Positions 31,742-42,200 of a DNA stretch of 64,000 nt are shown here, one piece after another. Every line of letters begins with the position of its first letter. Within the stretch, counting starts at the first letter, position 1. The DNA is from Symsagittifera roscoffensis. Taxonomy: Eukaryota > Xenacoelomorpha > Acoela > Convolutidae. Under the pieces are notes generated by a model. That model saw only the letters and a program-made list of their open reading frames with translations, made no database searches and was not told the DNA's origin. The stretch lies in contig NC_087067.1 in the NCBI RefSeq assembly GCF_963678635.1, forward strand, positions 60,002,594 through 60,066,593. Reading direction: 5' to 3'. The position numbers and the translations under genes were made by a program.

Positions 31742-32197
31742 TTATTTTTGCTTCACTGGTTCTTCGGACTCACCCTCGGAACTAATCGTTTTTAGCCTCT
31801 CATGTCCTTCAGCTTTTTCTTTAAAGCATTCGTTGAAATCAAGCAGAGCTGGTCGATGGCATTGGCGTCTTACGGTTTGCAGTGACCATGCCTCTTCAAG
31901 GTTCGGGGGAAGCTTAATAACAGCTTGATTCAATAAATTAACACTTTTCTGGTCATCGTTAGAAGACAGAGACATGAATAAAGCAACAAGTCCAGAAATT
32001 GTAGAGGAAAAGCCGGTTACAATTTTCGAGTACTTCTCACGGAGCGACGAATCCTTTTCCAGCCTCCTTTCTAAAGACTTTAATTGAGCTAAAGAAGAAA
32101 AATAGTTATTCGGTAAAGTACTTTGTTTGTCGTTCCAAAGCATCGGTACAATGTACCTCTTACCATCGTGAAAGGCATCATTTTCCAAACTGGACAA
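31742..32197 (-). pseudogene. Fusion frame: post-protease linker of unit 3 joined to gag of unit 2
   Basis: Same in-frame fusion as at 30259-30714, with a few substitutions (CFSS to YFSS, LDRR to LERR, NVLN to NLLN). Confidence 0.75.
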
Positions 32198-32251
32198 AGC
32201 GCATTTATTGGCGGCGGAACGGGCATCTACCTGCTTGAAGGCTCCATATGA

Positions 32252-32710
32252 CTACAACACATACCAAGTTTTAATTTGGTCCGCAAGAGACATGTCTTCG
32301 ACAACACGCTTGAAGCAAGACGAGTTTGTCTTAAAGGACGGCGGTAACGGACCACTTGAAACACAACCTATCAGAAGGCGTACGGCGCACCATGGAATAG
32401 AATCCTCACCCAGAAAGTACTCAACGGGTCTTGTGGCATGGTAGAAATCCCGTCCAATAATTATTTCGACTTCCTCATACTTATAACGTATCGGTTTTAT
32501 CGGAGCCAACTGCATGTATTTTTCCTGTATTTCAGGAATACTTATGCTATCCAATCTGATGCGAGTGCGATCCTCAACATAAGCTCGAAAAGAAAACGAA
32601 AATTCACTGTTATTCGTTTCGGCAGAAACTTGAAATTTTACTTTATGAGCTTTCATCAAGCTCGTGGAATTGAATCCATTTTTGGTGAGGTTAACGGGAG
32701 TGTTAAACAA
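32252..32710 (-). pseudogene. BEL/Pao protease region, unit 3
   Basis: A 152-codon frame differing from unit 2 at only a few residues (for example FLFSF to FSFSF, and CVVED to RVVED). DSA motif near 32773. Confidence 0.7.
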
Positions 32711-32833
32711 ATGGAGACGTTTTAAGAGATCGGCGGATACCCATGAGTGCGTGGAAGCACTATCGCAAAGAGATAGGGCATAAGGAATCGTCGCATACGA
32801 AGAGACGGCGAGTGATGCAACTGGCAGGAGGCG

Positions 32834-33218
32834 TTAAGTTGACTCCTGGCTATGAATATCGCCGACGGCAGCGTTAGTCGATACATGTTTAGTGTTTGCG
32901 TTACCTGACGCGGGAGAACTTTTATTATCCTTAGGAGACAAATTTTTCAGCTCCATGTAAGAGCACGTTGTGCGTGATTTCACAATCTGGCTTGGGGCAC
33001 TTTCTGGCTTTGCTACAATTACGAAAACAACTGTGATTGCTCTGTGAACACGCAAAGCAAAGTTTTTGTTCGGCTACATGTTTTGTTCGTTGCGTAGCGT
33101 TTTTCTCTTTGAATACGGTGCAATTCCAAAGAGCGTGTTGATCTTTACATACAGAATATGGAGAGAACTTTGGTTTTTCCTTAGTCTTATCGTTTACTTT
33201 TGCGTTTCTACCAAACAC
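32834..33218 (-). pseudogene. BEL/Pao gag zinc-finger region, unit 3 (best preserved)
   Basis: A 95-codon frame (33218-32931) reads a linker (MFGRNAKVNDKTKEKPKFS), then Cys/His clusters C-KDQHALWN-C, CFAC-SQSN-H and CPKPDCEITH, ending HNVLLHGAEKFVS. This is the usual tandem zinc-knuckle array of BEL/Pao gag, which binds nucleic acid. A second frame (33055-32834) continues after a shift. Confidence 0.75.
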
Positions 33219-33227
33219 TTTCGTACA

Positions 33228-33714
33228 TTATTTTTGCTTCACTGGTTCTTCGGACTCACCCTCAGAGCTAATTGTTTTCAGCCTCTCATGTCCCTCCGTT
33301 TTTTCTTTAAGCCATTCCTTGAAATCTTGCAGAGCTGGTCGATGGCATTTGCGTCTTACAGTTTGCAGTGACCGTGCCTCTTCAAGGTTTGGGAGAAACT
33401 TACTAACAGCTTGATTCAATAAGTTAACACTTTGCAGGTCATCGTTAATAGACAGAGACATGAATAAGGCAACAAGTCCAGAAATTGTAGAGGAAAAGCC
33501 GATTACATTTTTCGAGTACTTCACGGAGCTACGAATCCTTTTCCAGCCTCCTTTCCAAAGACTTTAATTCAGCTAAAGAAGAAAAACAGTTATTCGGTAA
33601 AGTACTTTCTTTGTCGTTCCAAAGCATTGGTGCAATGTACCTCTCACCATCGTGAAAGGCATCATTTTTCAAACTGGACAAAGCGCGTTTATCGGCGGCA
33701 GAACTGGCATCCAC
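33228..33714 (-). pseudogene. Linker-gag junction between units 4 and 3, frame broken
   Basis: The linker frame (33714-33529) and gag frame (33524-33228) are the two halves of the fusion seen in the other junctions. Here a small deletion at the junction (TTCACGGAG for TTCTCACGGAG) separates them. Confidence 0.7.
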
Positions 33715-33735
33715 CTGCTTGAAGGCTCCATATGA

Positions 33736-34260
33736 CTACAACACATACCAAGTTTTAATTTGGTCCGCAAGAGACATGTCTTCGACAACACGCTTGAAGC
33801 AAGACGAGTTTGTCTTAAAGGACGGCGGTAACGGACCACTTAAAACACAACCTATCGGAAGGCGTGAGGCGCACAATGAAATAGAGTCCTCACCAAGAAA
33901 ATACTCAACGGGTCTTGTGGCATGGTAGAAATCCTGTCCAATAATTATTTCGACTTCCTCATACTTATAACGTATCGGTTTTATCGGAGCCAACTGCATG
34001 TTTTTTTCCTGTCATTCAGGAAAACTTATGCTATCCGATCCGATGCGAATATGATCCTCAACATAAGCTCGAAAAGAAAACGGAAATTCACTGTAATTCG
34101 TTTCGGCGGAAACTTGAAAACTTACTTGATCAGTTATCATCAAATCAAGCTCGTGGAATTGAATTCTTTTTTGATGAGGGAGTGTTAACCAAATGGGGAC
34201 GTTTTAAGAGATCGTCGGGTACCCATGAGTGCGTGGAAGCACTATCGCAAAGAGCTAGGG
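33736..34260 (-). pseudogene. BEL/Pao protease region, unit 4
   Basis: The last 87 codons are open (33999-33736). The upstream part is broken by an indel near 34180 and a stop near 34000. DSA motif near 34250. Confidence 0.65.
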
Positions 34261-34315
34261 CAGAAGTAATCGTCGCATACGAAGAGACGGCGAGTGATGC
34301 AACTGGCAGGAGGCA

Positions 34316-34633
34316 TTAAGTTGACTCCTGGCTATGAATATCGCCGACGGCAGCGTTAGTCGATACATGTTTAGTGTTTGCGTTACCTGACGCGGGAGAA
34401 CTTTTATTATCCTTAGGAGACAAATTTTTCAGCTCCATGTAAGAGCACGTTGTGCGTGCTTTCACAATCTGGCTTGGGGCACTTTCTGGCCTTGCTACAA
34501 TTACGAAAACTGTGATTGCTCTGTGAATACGCATAGCAAAGTTTTTGTTCGGCTAAATGTTCCGCTCATTGCGTAGCAATTTCTCTTTGAATACGGCGCA
34601 ATTCCAAAGAGCGTGTTGATCTTATGTACAGAT
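34316..34633 (-). pseudogene. BEL/Pao gag zinc-finger region, unit 4
   Basis: Split copy of the same array. The frame at 34534-34316 covers the part after the knuckles. Confidence 0.6.
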
Positions 34634-35197
34634 TCATGGAGAGAAATTTGGTTTTTCCTTAGTCTTATCGTTTACTTTTGCGTTTCTACCAAACACTTTC
34701 GTACCTTTTTTTTGCTTCACTGGTTCTTCGGACTCACCCTCAGAACTAATTGTTTTTAGCCTCTCACGTCCCTCCGCTTTTTCTTTAAGCCATCCGTTGA
34801 AATCTTGCAGGGCTGGTCGATGGCACTGGCGTCTTACGGTTTGCAGTGACCATGCCTCTTTAAGGTTTGGGGGAAGCTTACTCACAGCTTGATTCAATAA
34901 GTTAACACTTTTCAGAACATCGTTAGAAGACAGAGACATGAATACGGCAACAAGTCCAGAAATTGTAGAGGAAAAGCCAATTACATTTTTTGAGTTATGC
35001 ATTTCCAGCGAAGGAAACTCACTCAATTTATCCAGATGAGCCCCTACTACAGCATGTGGCTGCCCGATACTTCTTTGAAGAGTTGCTAATATGTCTTTAT
35101 ATAGTACTCCACTATATCTATACTCAGCCTGAGTATGGCTGATTCGGCGTCGATATGATCTGCCTGAACCACTCATGCCACTTGAGTCGGTTGCCAT
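34634..35197 (-). pseudogene. BEL/Pao gag, DUF1759-like region (original junction)
   Basis: A 187-codon open frame starting MATDSSGMSGSGRSYRR. Residues about 20-65 are upstream gag (KDILATLQRSIGQPHAVVG), and residues about 65-150 are the segment that is repeated in the downstream units (SKNVIGFSSTISGLVAVF). It ends in the basic linker before the zinc fingers. This copy shows the natural sequence on the 5' side of the amplified unit, which identifies where the amplification begins. Confidence 0.8.
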
Positions 35198-35209
35198 CGA
35201 ACTGTGTCA

Positions 35210-36500
35210 TCTTCCACTCAGGGAGGTGATCTTTTCGGCTGTGCATTAGTATATTGACCTACTCTCGTGTCGAAAGTGGACGCTCGACGTCTGCACCAGA
35301 TGAATTATCGGGATTTGGCGCTGGGTAACACGAAAAACTACCATTGTAATCAGGAACGAACGGTTGTTTAGCCTACGAAAAATTTTCAGGCTGCGCAAAG
35401 AACACAGTTTCTCCACTTGTATAAAGAACAAAACTATTCGGAGGAACAATCGGAGTTACTGCGGAAAAAACAGTTGTCGAAGGAACGTAGTGTTGTTGAG
35501 CTGACATTAAGGGGACAGCAACAGCTGGTCTCCACAAATAACTATATGGATTATAGTGGTCACTTGAAAACTTATAACTACTAACGGTAGCACCCATGTG
35601 TTGTTGTGATGGGATTACAGGTGCTTGGTAGCCAGCTAATACTGATCCTGTAGTGTGATGATTTAGAAAAACCTGATTAATTATTGTTCATGCAGGAACG
35701 AAGGGTGCTACAACAGAGGGAATGTCAGCAGATATTGTCGGAGCTAAATAATTTTCAGAAACTACCGGGACTACTGATCCCGTGTTTGGATTACCTAGCA
35801 CTGGTTGAACGGACAAAAAAGTTTACCGAGGCAAATTATTAGAAACAAGTTGCATGACCTGCTGTAACACTACTGAATTGTTAACGGGAACCTGCGATCG
35901 GACCAAGTTCAACAAATTATGTTGTTGTCCGTGAAGGTGGTTACTGTAATACAATCCCGGATCACTAGAAGCTGCCTGGCCATTATTCACTCCTGTAAAA
36001 CTTGATGAGACCAAGTAATTTGTTGGTGCAGGAAGTTTCCTCAGGAGCTGTCGAACGAACGTGCTGCTCTTGATTGGAAACTACAACAGCATCAGGCTGA
36101 TTGTGGTGGACAGATTCGACCCAGTGACGCGTACGATCGTTTTCGTCTAATGTTAGTTGTGGAGAGATTCGAGTTAAACCACTTTCCTCAGCATTCTCGC
36201 TGATTTCCGACAACTCACTAACTCAAGCCCTTTCAACTCAATTTCTGCCAATTTTTTCCTGTGTTCTTCAGCCAATTCTTCCATTTCTTAACTGCTTTGT
36301 TGTTCTAAAACATATTGTTTCATCTTTTTTGCTGCTCTTTCAGTCTTAAAGATACCTTTGCCTGCCTCTCAAGTTCCTCTTGTTTTTTTTAAAATCATTA
36401 AATTGCGCTTTTTCTCAGGAAATGTTTTCGACGGAGCGGCGGTATAAGGACTAGACTTCTGAGAACTCGATTGCTGATGTCGGTTGTTCGGTGTGACAAT
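35210..36500 (-). pseudogene. BEL/Pao gag N-terminal region, degraded
   Basis: Several short minus-strand frames (36213-35983, 36014-35823, 35597-35373) are polar, S/V/N/Q-rich and lie in line upstream of gag. The part at about 36450-36220 translates to K/E/R/L-rich sequence resembling the coiled coil near the N-terminus of Pao gag, interrupted by stops. The assignment is by position and composition. Confidence 0.5.
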
Positions 36501-37309
36501 TTAAAGCAAGTATCTGTTTTATGCGAGTGTGGTTCATATCGGGCAGTTCATATCAGAGTCAATGCGTGAGCGGGTAAACAGGTGCGTTGGAGAGGGCAAC
36601 TTAAGTTTTAGTTAACCAACGAGGTGGGGAATCAGGCAGGCTGGTTGAATTTATACAACCACACGGAAGAAACCTGAGGATGAAAAAACTCAACTTAACT
36701 TGCCTGACACGGCCATCCCAGACCCACTAACTTAAATTGGAATCGGATAAATAAGCGAATTTGGGCATTTTATGTCGCAGTTTTTAACAATTTTCGATTT
36801 TTTGTGTGGTTCTAACTACCTAAAAGCAATGATTATCAAAAACTCTTAAAGAATTGACGGTTTGAAACTTATCCAAAAAAATGATCTAGTACCTTTGTCT
36901 CTGTTACGTTTTTCTGGATTTTCAATCCGTTCACAATTACCCAAAAAATATCAATTGTAGCTTGCTATGAGTTGGGTTACACAATAAGACACTTGTTATT
37001 GAAATGAAGTTAATACATTTATACTTATTTAACTATGTATATATTGATGGTAATTGATACCAGTCATTAGAGATTTTGACCTAGCTACTAATCAATTGGG
37101 TAGACTTGAACAGAACAAAATATTATATCAGGCTCTATCTTGTGCCGATCGACTAGCGATATTCCAGAAATTAAGAACCGAAACCTGCGTCCTTAAAAGC
37201 AAGATAAGTCTTAACCGCTCGAGACAAATAAATTATGAATAAAACAATAACACTTGATAGCCAGTAGCCTTAATTATTATTCGAACAGCTCGTAACAATT
37301 AAAACAAAA
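36501..37309. other. Flank with LTR-like fragments
   Basis: No protein gene supported (a 62-codon frame at 37054 has no motif). The stretch 36964-37080 recurs twice inside the satellite array, at 48355 and 48950. The stretch 37248-37305 recurs at 24403. AATAAA-type signals (37226-37246) would suit an LTR. The BEL/Pao 5' LTR may lie here, but its boundaries are not resolved. Confidence 0.4.
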
Positions 37310-37723
37310 CTGCTCGCATCAGGGCGAAGTTCAGACTGCTTTTCAACGTTTATGGAGCAGTAATAACAAAAACAAAATAAAAAAAGGAAAAGAAATAAAA
37401 TAAAATGAAATTTTTTTTTCCAAAAAGTGAAATTTTTCTATAAAAATCATCACCCTACGCGCCATATAAAATAGTAAACAATAGATTTCGCTCCTTGTAG
37501 AAATTCACTTAGGGCAAACAAGCTTCTTCCAACCAATTTGGAATGGTTTCTAAGACGGATTAAATCTCCGCTTGCGCGTTACTAGTGCAAAATATATCGC
37601 GCGTTAATTGTCCCAATGTGACCAAAATGACAACCTTTAAACCCCCTATAATTTTACGAAAAATAATCACTGCTGAAAAATATTTTTCAATTTAAGCTCA
37701 GGACAACATTAGCTTTTGAATGA
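37310..37723 (+). mobile_element. Second copy of the foldback left arm, leading into the satellite
   Basis: Starts CTGCTCGCATCAGGGC, as at 22450, and follows the left arm of the foldback element throughout: GATTTCGCTCCTT, CAACCAATTTGGAA, GACGGATTAA, CGCGCGTTAATTGTCCCA, AAACCCCCT, TTGAATGATAT. At about 37724 it passes without a break into satellite monomers. Unlike the copy at 22450, no central part or inverted right arm follows within this window. Confidence 0.8.
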
Positions 37724-39230
37724 TATAAAAAAATCCGTCAAAAGTGTCTAGGTAAAAAGTTAAAATTTGCCTGAAGAAAAAAAATCCACCCGAGCACAAA
37801 TATTCCGTTACTTTTGTATCGAAAGTCAGAATAACAAAAAAATTCGGTCAAAAATGGCTTGTTAAGAAGTCGAAATTGGTCTGAAGAAATAAATCCAACC
37901 CGAGCACAAATATTCCGTTACTTTGTCTCGAAAGTCGGAATAACCAAAATACTCCGTCAAAAATGGCTAGTTAAGAAGTCGAAATTTGTCTGAATAAAAA
38001 ATCCACCCCCAGCTCAAATATTCCGTTACTTTTGTATCGAAATTCGGAATAACAAAAAAACTCTGTCAAAAATGGCTAGTTAAAATTTCGAAATTTGTCC
38101 GAAGAAAAAAAATCCACCCCGAGCACAAATATTCCGTTATTTTGTATCGAAAGTCGGAATAACAAAAAAACTCCGTCAAAAATGGTTAGTTAAACAGTCG
38201 AAGTTTCTCTGAAAAAATTAAATCCACCCCGAGCAAAAATATTCCGTTACTTTGTATCGAACGTCGGAATAACAAAAAAAATCCGTCAAAAACGGCTAGT
38301 TAAGAAGTCGAAAATTGTCTGAAGAAAAAAAAATACACCCCGAGTGCAAATATTCCGTAACTTCTGTATCGAAAGTCGGAATAACAAAAAAATTCCGTCA
38401 AAAATGGCTAGTTAAAAAGTCGAAATTTGTCTGAATAAAAAATCTACCCCCAGCTCAAATATTCCGTTACTTTTGTATCGAAATTCGGAATAACAAAAAA
38501 ACTCCGTCAAAAATGGCTAGTTAAGAAGTCGAAATTTGTCTGAATAAAAAATCCACCCCCAGCTCAAATATTCCGTTACTTTTGTATCGAAATTCGGAAT
38601 AACCAAAAAACTCCGTCAAAAATGGCTAGTTAAGAAGTCGAAATTTGTCTGAATAAAAAATCCACCCCCAGCTCAAATATTCCGTTACTTTTGTATCGAA
38701 ATTCGGAATAACAAAAAAACTCTGTCAAAAATGGCTAGTTAAAATTTCGAAATTTGTCCGAAGAAAAAAAATCCACCCCGAGCACAAATATTCCGTTATT
38801 TTGTATCGAAAGTCGGAATAACAAAAAAACTCCGTCAAAAATGGTTAGTTAAACAGTCGAAGTTTCTCTGAAAAAATTAAATCCACCCCGAGCAAAAATA
38901 TTCCGTTACTTTGTATCGAAAGTCGGAATAACAAAAAAAATCCGTCAAAAACGGCTAGTTAAGAAGTCGAAAATTGTCTGAAGAAAAAAAAATACACCCC
39001 GAGTGCAAATATTCCGTAACTTCTGTATCGAAAGTCGGAATAACAAAAAAATTCCGTCAAAAATGGCTAGTTAAAAAGTCGAAATTTTTCTGAAGAAAAA
39101 AAATCCACCCCGAGAAGAAATATTCCTTTACTTTGTATCGAAAATCGGAATAACAAAAAAATTCCGTCAAAAAGGGCTAGTTAAACAGTCGAAATTTGTC
39201 TGAAGAAAAAAAATCCACCCCGAGCACAAA

Positions 39231-39262
39231 TATTCCGTTACTTTGTATCGAAAGTCGGAATA
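39231..39262 (+). repeat. Hairpin within a typical satellite monomer (example)
   Basis: TATTCCG (39231-39237), a TT bulge, ACTTT (39240-39244), loop GTATCG, AAAGT (39251-39255), CGGAATA (39256-39262). The arms pair as 5 plus 7 base pairs. The same design recurs in most monomers. Some variants (CCTTTACTTT...AAAATCGG) lose one pair in each arm. Confidence 0.85.
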
Positions 39263-42200
39263 ACAAAAAAAAATCCGTCAAAAATGGCTAGTTAAAAAGT
39301 CGAAGTTTGTCTGAAGAAAAAAAATCCACCCCGATCACAAATATTCCGTTACTTTTGTATCGAAAGTCGGAATAACAAAAAAACTCCGTCAAAAATGGCT
39401 AGTTAAAAAGTCGAAATTTGTCCGAAGAAAAAAAATCCACCCCGAGCACAAATATTCCGTTACTTTGTATCGAAAGTCGGAATAACAAAAAAAATTCCGT
39501 CAAAAATGGTTAGTTAAACAGTCGAAGTTTTTCTGAAGAAATTAAATCCACCCCGAGCAAAAATATTCCGTTACTTTGTATCGAAAGTCGGAATAACAAA
39601 AAAATCCGTCAAAAACGGCTAGTTAAGAAGTCGAAATTTGTCTGAAGAAAAAAAAATCCACCCCGAATGCAAATATTCCGTAACTTCTGTATCGAAAGTC
39701 GGAATAACAAAAAAATTCCGTCAAAAATGGCTAGTTAAAAAGTCGAAATTTGTCTGAAGAAAAAAATCCACCCCGAGAAGAAATATTCCTTTACTTTGTA
39801 TCGAAAATCGGAAGAACAAAAAAATTCCGTCAAAAATGGCTAGTTAAACAGTCGAAATTTGTCTGAAGAAAAAAAATCCACCCCGAGCACAAATATTCCG
39901 TTTTTTGTATCGAAAGTCGGAATAACAAAAAAAATCCGTCAAAAATGGCTAGTTAAAAAGTCGAAGATTGTCTGAAGAAAAAAAATCCACCCCGAGCACA
40001 AATATTCCGTTACTTTTGTATCGAAAGTCGGAATAACAAAAAAACTACGTCAAAAATGGCTAGTTAAAAAGTCGAAATTTGTCCGAAGAAAAAAATCCAC
40101 CCCGATCACAAATTTTCCGTTATTTTGTATCGAAAGTCGGAATAACAAAAAAAATCCGTCAAAAATGGTTAGTTAAACAGTCGAAGTTTCTCTGAAAAAA
40201 TTAAATCCACCCCGAGCAAAAATATTCCGTTACTTTTGTATCGAAATTCGGAATAACAAAAAAACTCTGTCAAAAATGGCTAGTTAAAATTTCGAAATTT
40301 GTCCGAAGAAAAAAAATCCACCCCGAACACAAATATTCCGTTATTTTGTATCGAAAGTCGGAATAACAAAAAAATTCCGTCAAAAATGGTTAGTTAAACA
40401 GTCGAAGTTTCTCTGAAAAAATTAAATCCACCCCGAGCAAAAATATTCCGTTATTTTGTATCGAAAGTCGGAATAACAAAAAAAATCCGTCAAAAACGGC
40501 TAGTTAAGAAGTCGAAATTTGTCTGAAGAAAAAAAAATCCACCCCGAGTGCAAATATTCCGTAACTTCTGTATCAAAAGTCGGAATAACAAAAAAGTTCC
40601 GTCAAAAATGGCTAGTTAAAAAGTCGAAATTTGTCTGAAGAAAAAAAGTCCACCCCGAGAAGAAATATTCCTTTACTTTGTATCGAAAATCGGAATAACA
40701 AAAAAATTCCGTCAAAAATGGCTAGTTAAACAGTCGAAATTTGTCTGAAGAACAAAAAATCCACCCCGAGCACAAATATTCCGTTAATTTGTATCGAAAG
40801 TCGGAATAACAAAAAAAATCCGTCAAAAATGGCTAGTTAAAAAGTCGAAGTTTGTCTGAAGAAAAAAAATCCACCCGAGCACAAATTTTCCGTTACTTTT
40901 GTATCGAAAGTCGGAATAACAAAAAAAACTCCGTCAAAAATGGCTAGTTAAAAAGTCGAAATTTGTCCGAAGAAAAAAAATCCACCCCGAGCACAAATAT
41001 TCCGTTACTTTGTATCGAAAGTCGGAATAACAAAAAAATTCCGTCAAAAATGGTTAGTTAAACAGTCGAAGTTTCTCTGAAGAAATTAAATCCACCCCGA
41101 GCAAAAATATTCCGTTACTTTGTATCGAAAGTCGGAATAACAAAAAAAAATCCGTCAAAAACGGCTAGTTGAGAAGTCGAAATTTGTCTGAAGAAAAAAA
41201 AATCCACCCCGAGTGCAAATATTCCGTAACTTCTGTATCGAAAGTCGGAATAACAAAAAAACTCTGTCAAAAATGGCTAGTTAAAATTTCGAAATTTGTC
41301 CGAAGAAAAAAAATCCACCCCGAACACAAATATTCCGTTATTTTGTATCGAAAGTCGGAATAACAAAAAAATTCCGTCAAAAATGGTTAGTTAAACAGTC
41401 GAAGTTTCTCTGAAAAAATTAAATCCACCCCGAGCAAAAATATTCCGTTATTTTGTATCGAAAGTCGGAATAACAAAAAAAATCCGTCAAAAACGGCTAG
41501 TTAAGAAGTCGAAATTTGTCTGAAGAAAAAAAAATCCACCCCGAGTGCAAATATTCCGTAACTTCTGTATCAAAAGTCGGAATAACAAAAAAGTTCCGTC
41601 AAAAAAATGGCTAGTTAAAAAGTCGAAATTTGTCTGAAGAAAAAAAGTCCACCCCGAGAAGAAATATTCCTTTACTTTGTATCGAAAATCGGAATAACAA
41701 AAAAATTCCGTCAAAAATGGCTAGTTAAACAGTCGAAATTTGTCTGAAGAACAAAAAATCCACCCCGAGCACAAATATTCCGTTAATTTGTATCGAAAGT
41801 CGGAATAACAAAAAAAATCCGTCAAAAATGGCTAGTTAAAAAGTCGAAGTTTGTCTGAAGAAAAAAAATCCACCCGAGCACAAATATTCCGTTACTTTTG
41901 TATCGAAAGTCGGAATAACAAAAAAAACTCCGTCAAAAATGGCTAGTTAAAAAGTCGAAATTTGTCCGAAGAAAAAAAATCCACCCCGAGCACAAATATT
42001 CCGTTACTTTGTATCGAAAGTCGGAATAACAAAAAAATTCCGTCAAAAATGGTTAGTTAAACAGTCGAAGTTTCTCTGAAGAAATTAAATCCACCCCGAG
42101 CAAAAATATTCCGTTACTTTGTATCGAAAGTCGGAATAACAAAAAAAATCCGTCAAAAACGGCTAGTTAAGAAGTCGAAATTTGTCTGAAGAAAAAAAAA

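Larger units (their letters stand above)
30547..32029 (-). repeat. Gag-protease tandem unit 2
   Basis: 1483 bp, nearly identical to unit 3. Confidence 0.9.
32030..33515 (-). repeat. Gag-protease tandem unit 3
   Basis: 1486 bp. The zinc-finger end near 32970-33120 resembles unit 4 more than unit 2, so the unit may be a recombinant. Confidence 0.9.
29090..34994 (-). repeat. Four tandem copies of a ~1.48 kb gag-zinc finger-protease segment
   Basis: The junction string GTACTTCTCACGG (plus-strand sense) occurs at 29090, 30547 and 32030, and a variant occurs at 33516. The spacings are 1457, 1483 and 1486, and the fourth unit ends near 34994, where true upstream gag begins. Each unit joins the end of the post-protease linker (sequence EKY) to an internal point of gag (SKxVxGFSSTISG). 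The middle two units are almost identical and the outermost (33516-34994) is the most diverged, which suggests stepwise amplification. Confidence 0.95.
33516..34994 (-). repeat. Gag-protease tandem unit 4 (gag-proximal, probably the original 5' copy)
   Basis: About 1.48 kb. It is continuous with upstream gag and more diverged, with an indel near 34130-34180 inside the protease region. Confidence 0.9.
27720..36500 (-). mobile_element. BEL/Pao retrotransposon with a fourfold internal gag-protease amplification, 3'-truncated
   Basis: Read on the minus strand: gag N-terminal region with coiled coil (36500-35210), DUF1759-like gag (from 35197), then four tandem copies of a ~1.48 kb segment carrying end of gag, zinc fingers, protease and post-protease linker. 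RT with YMDD (29089-28113) and an RNase H region (28112-27732) follow. The sequence ends there; integrase and 3' LTR are missing. Frameshifts and stops are present throughout. The family assignment rests on the gag zinc-finger array, the protease-linker (GQDFYHATRP), the RT YMDD and the SIPKLDLQAA motif of the Pao RNase H region. Confidence 0.9.

Noticed and set aside
30097-32725. Plus-strand frames repeated at 1483 bp spacing (for example 30097, 31580, 30725, 32208)
   Set aside because: They are antisense shadows of the BEL/Pao zinc-finger and protease regions and recur only because the unit is tandemly repeated.
1-37700. tRNA genes
   Set aside because: I looked for the GGTTCGAAT-type B box on both strands by eye and saw no cloverleaf-compatible candidate.
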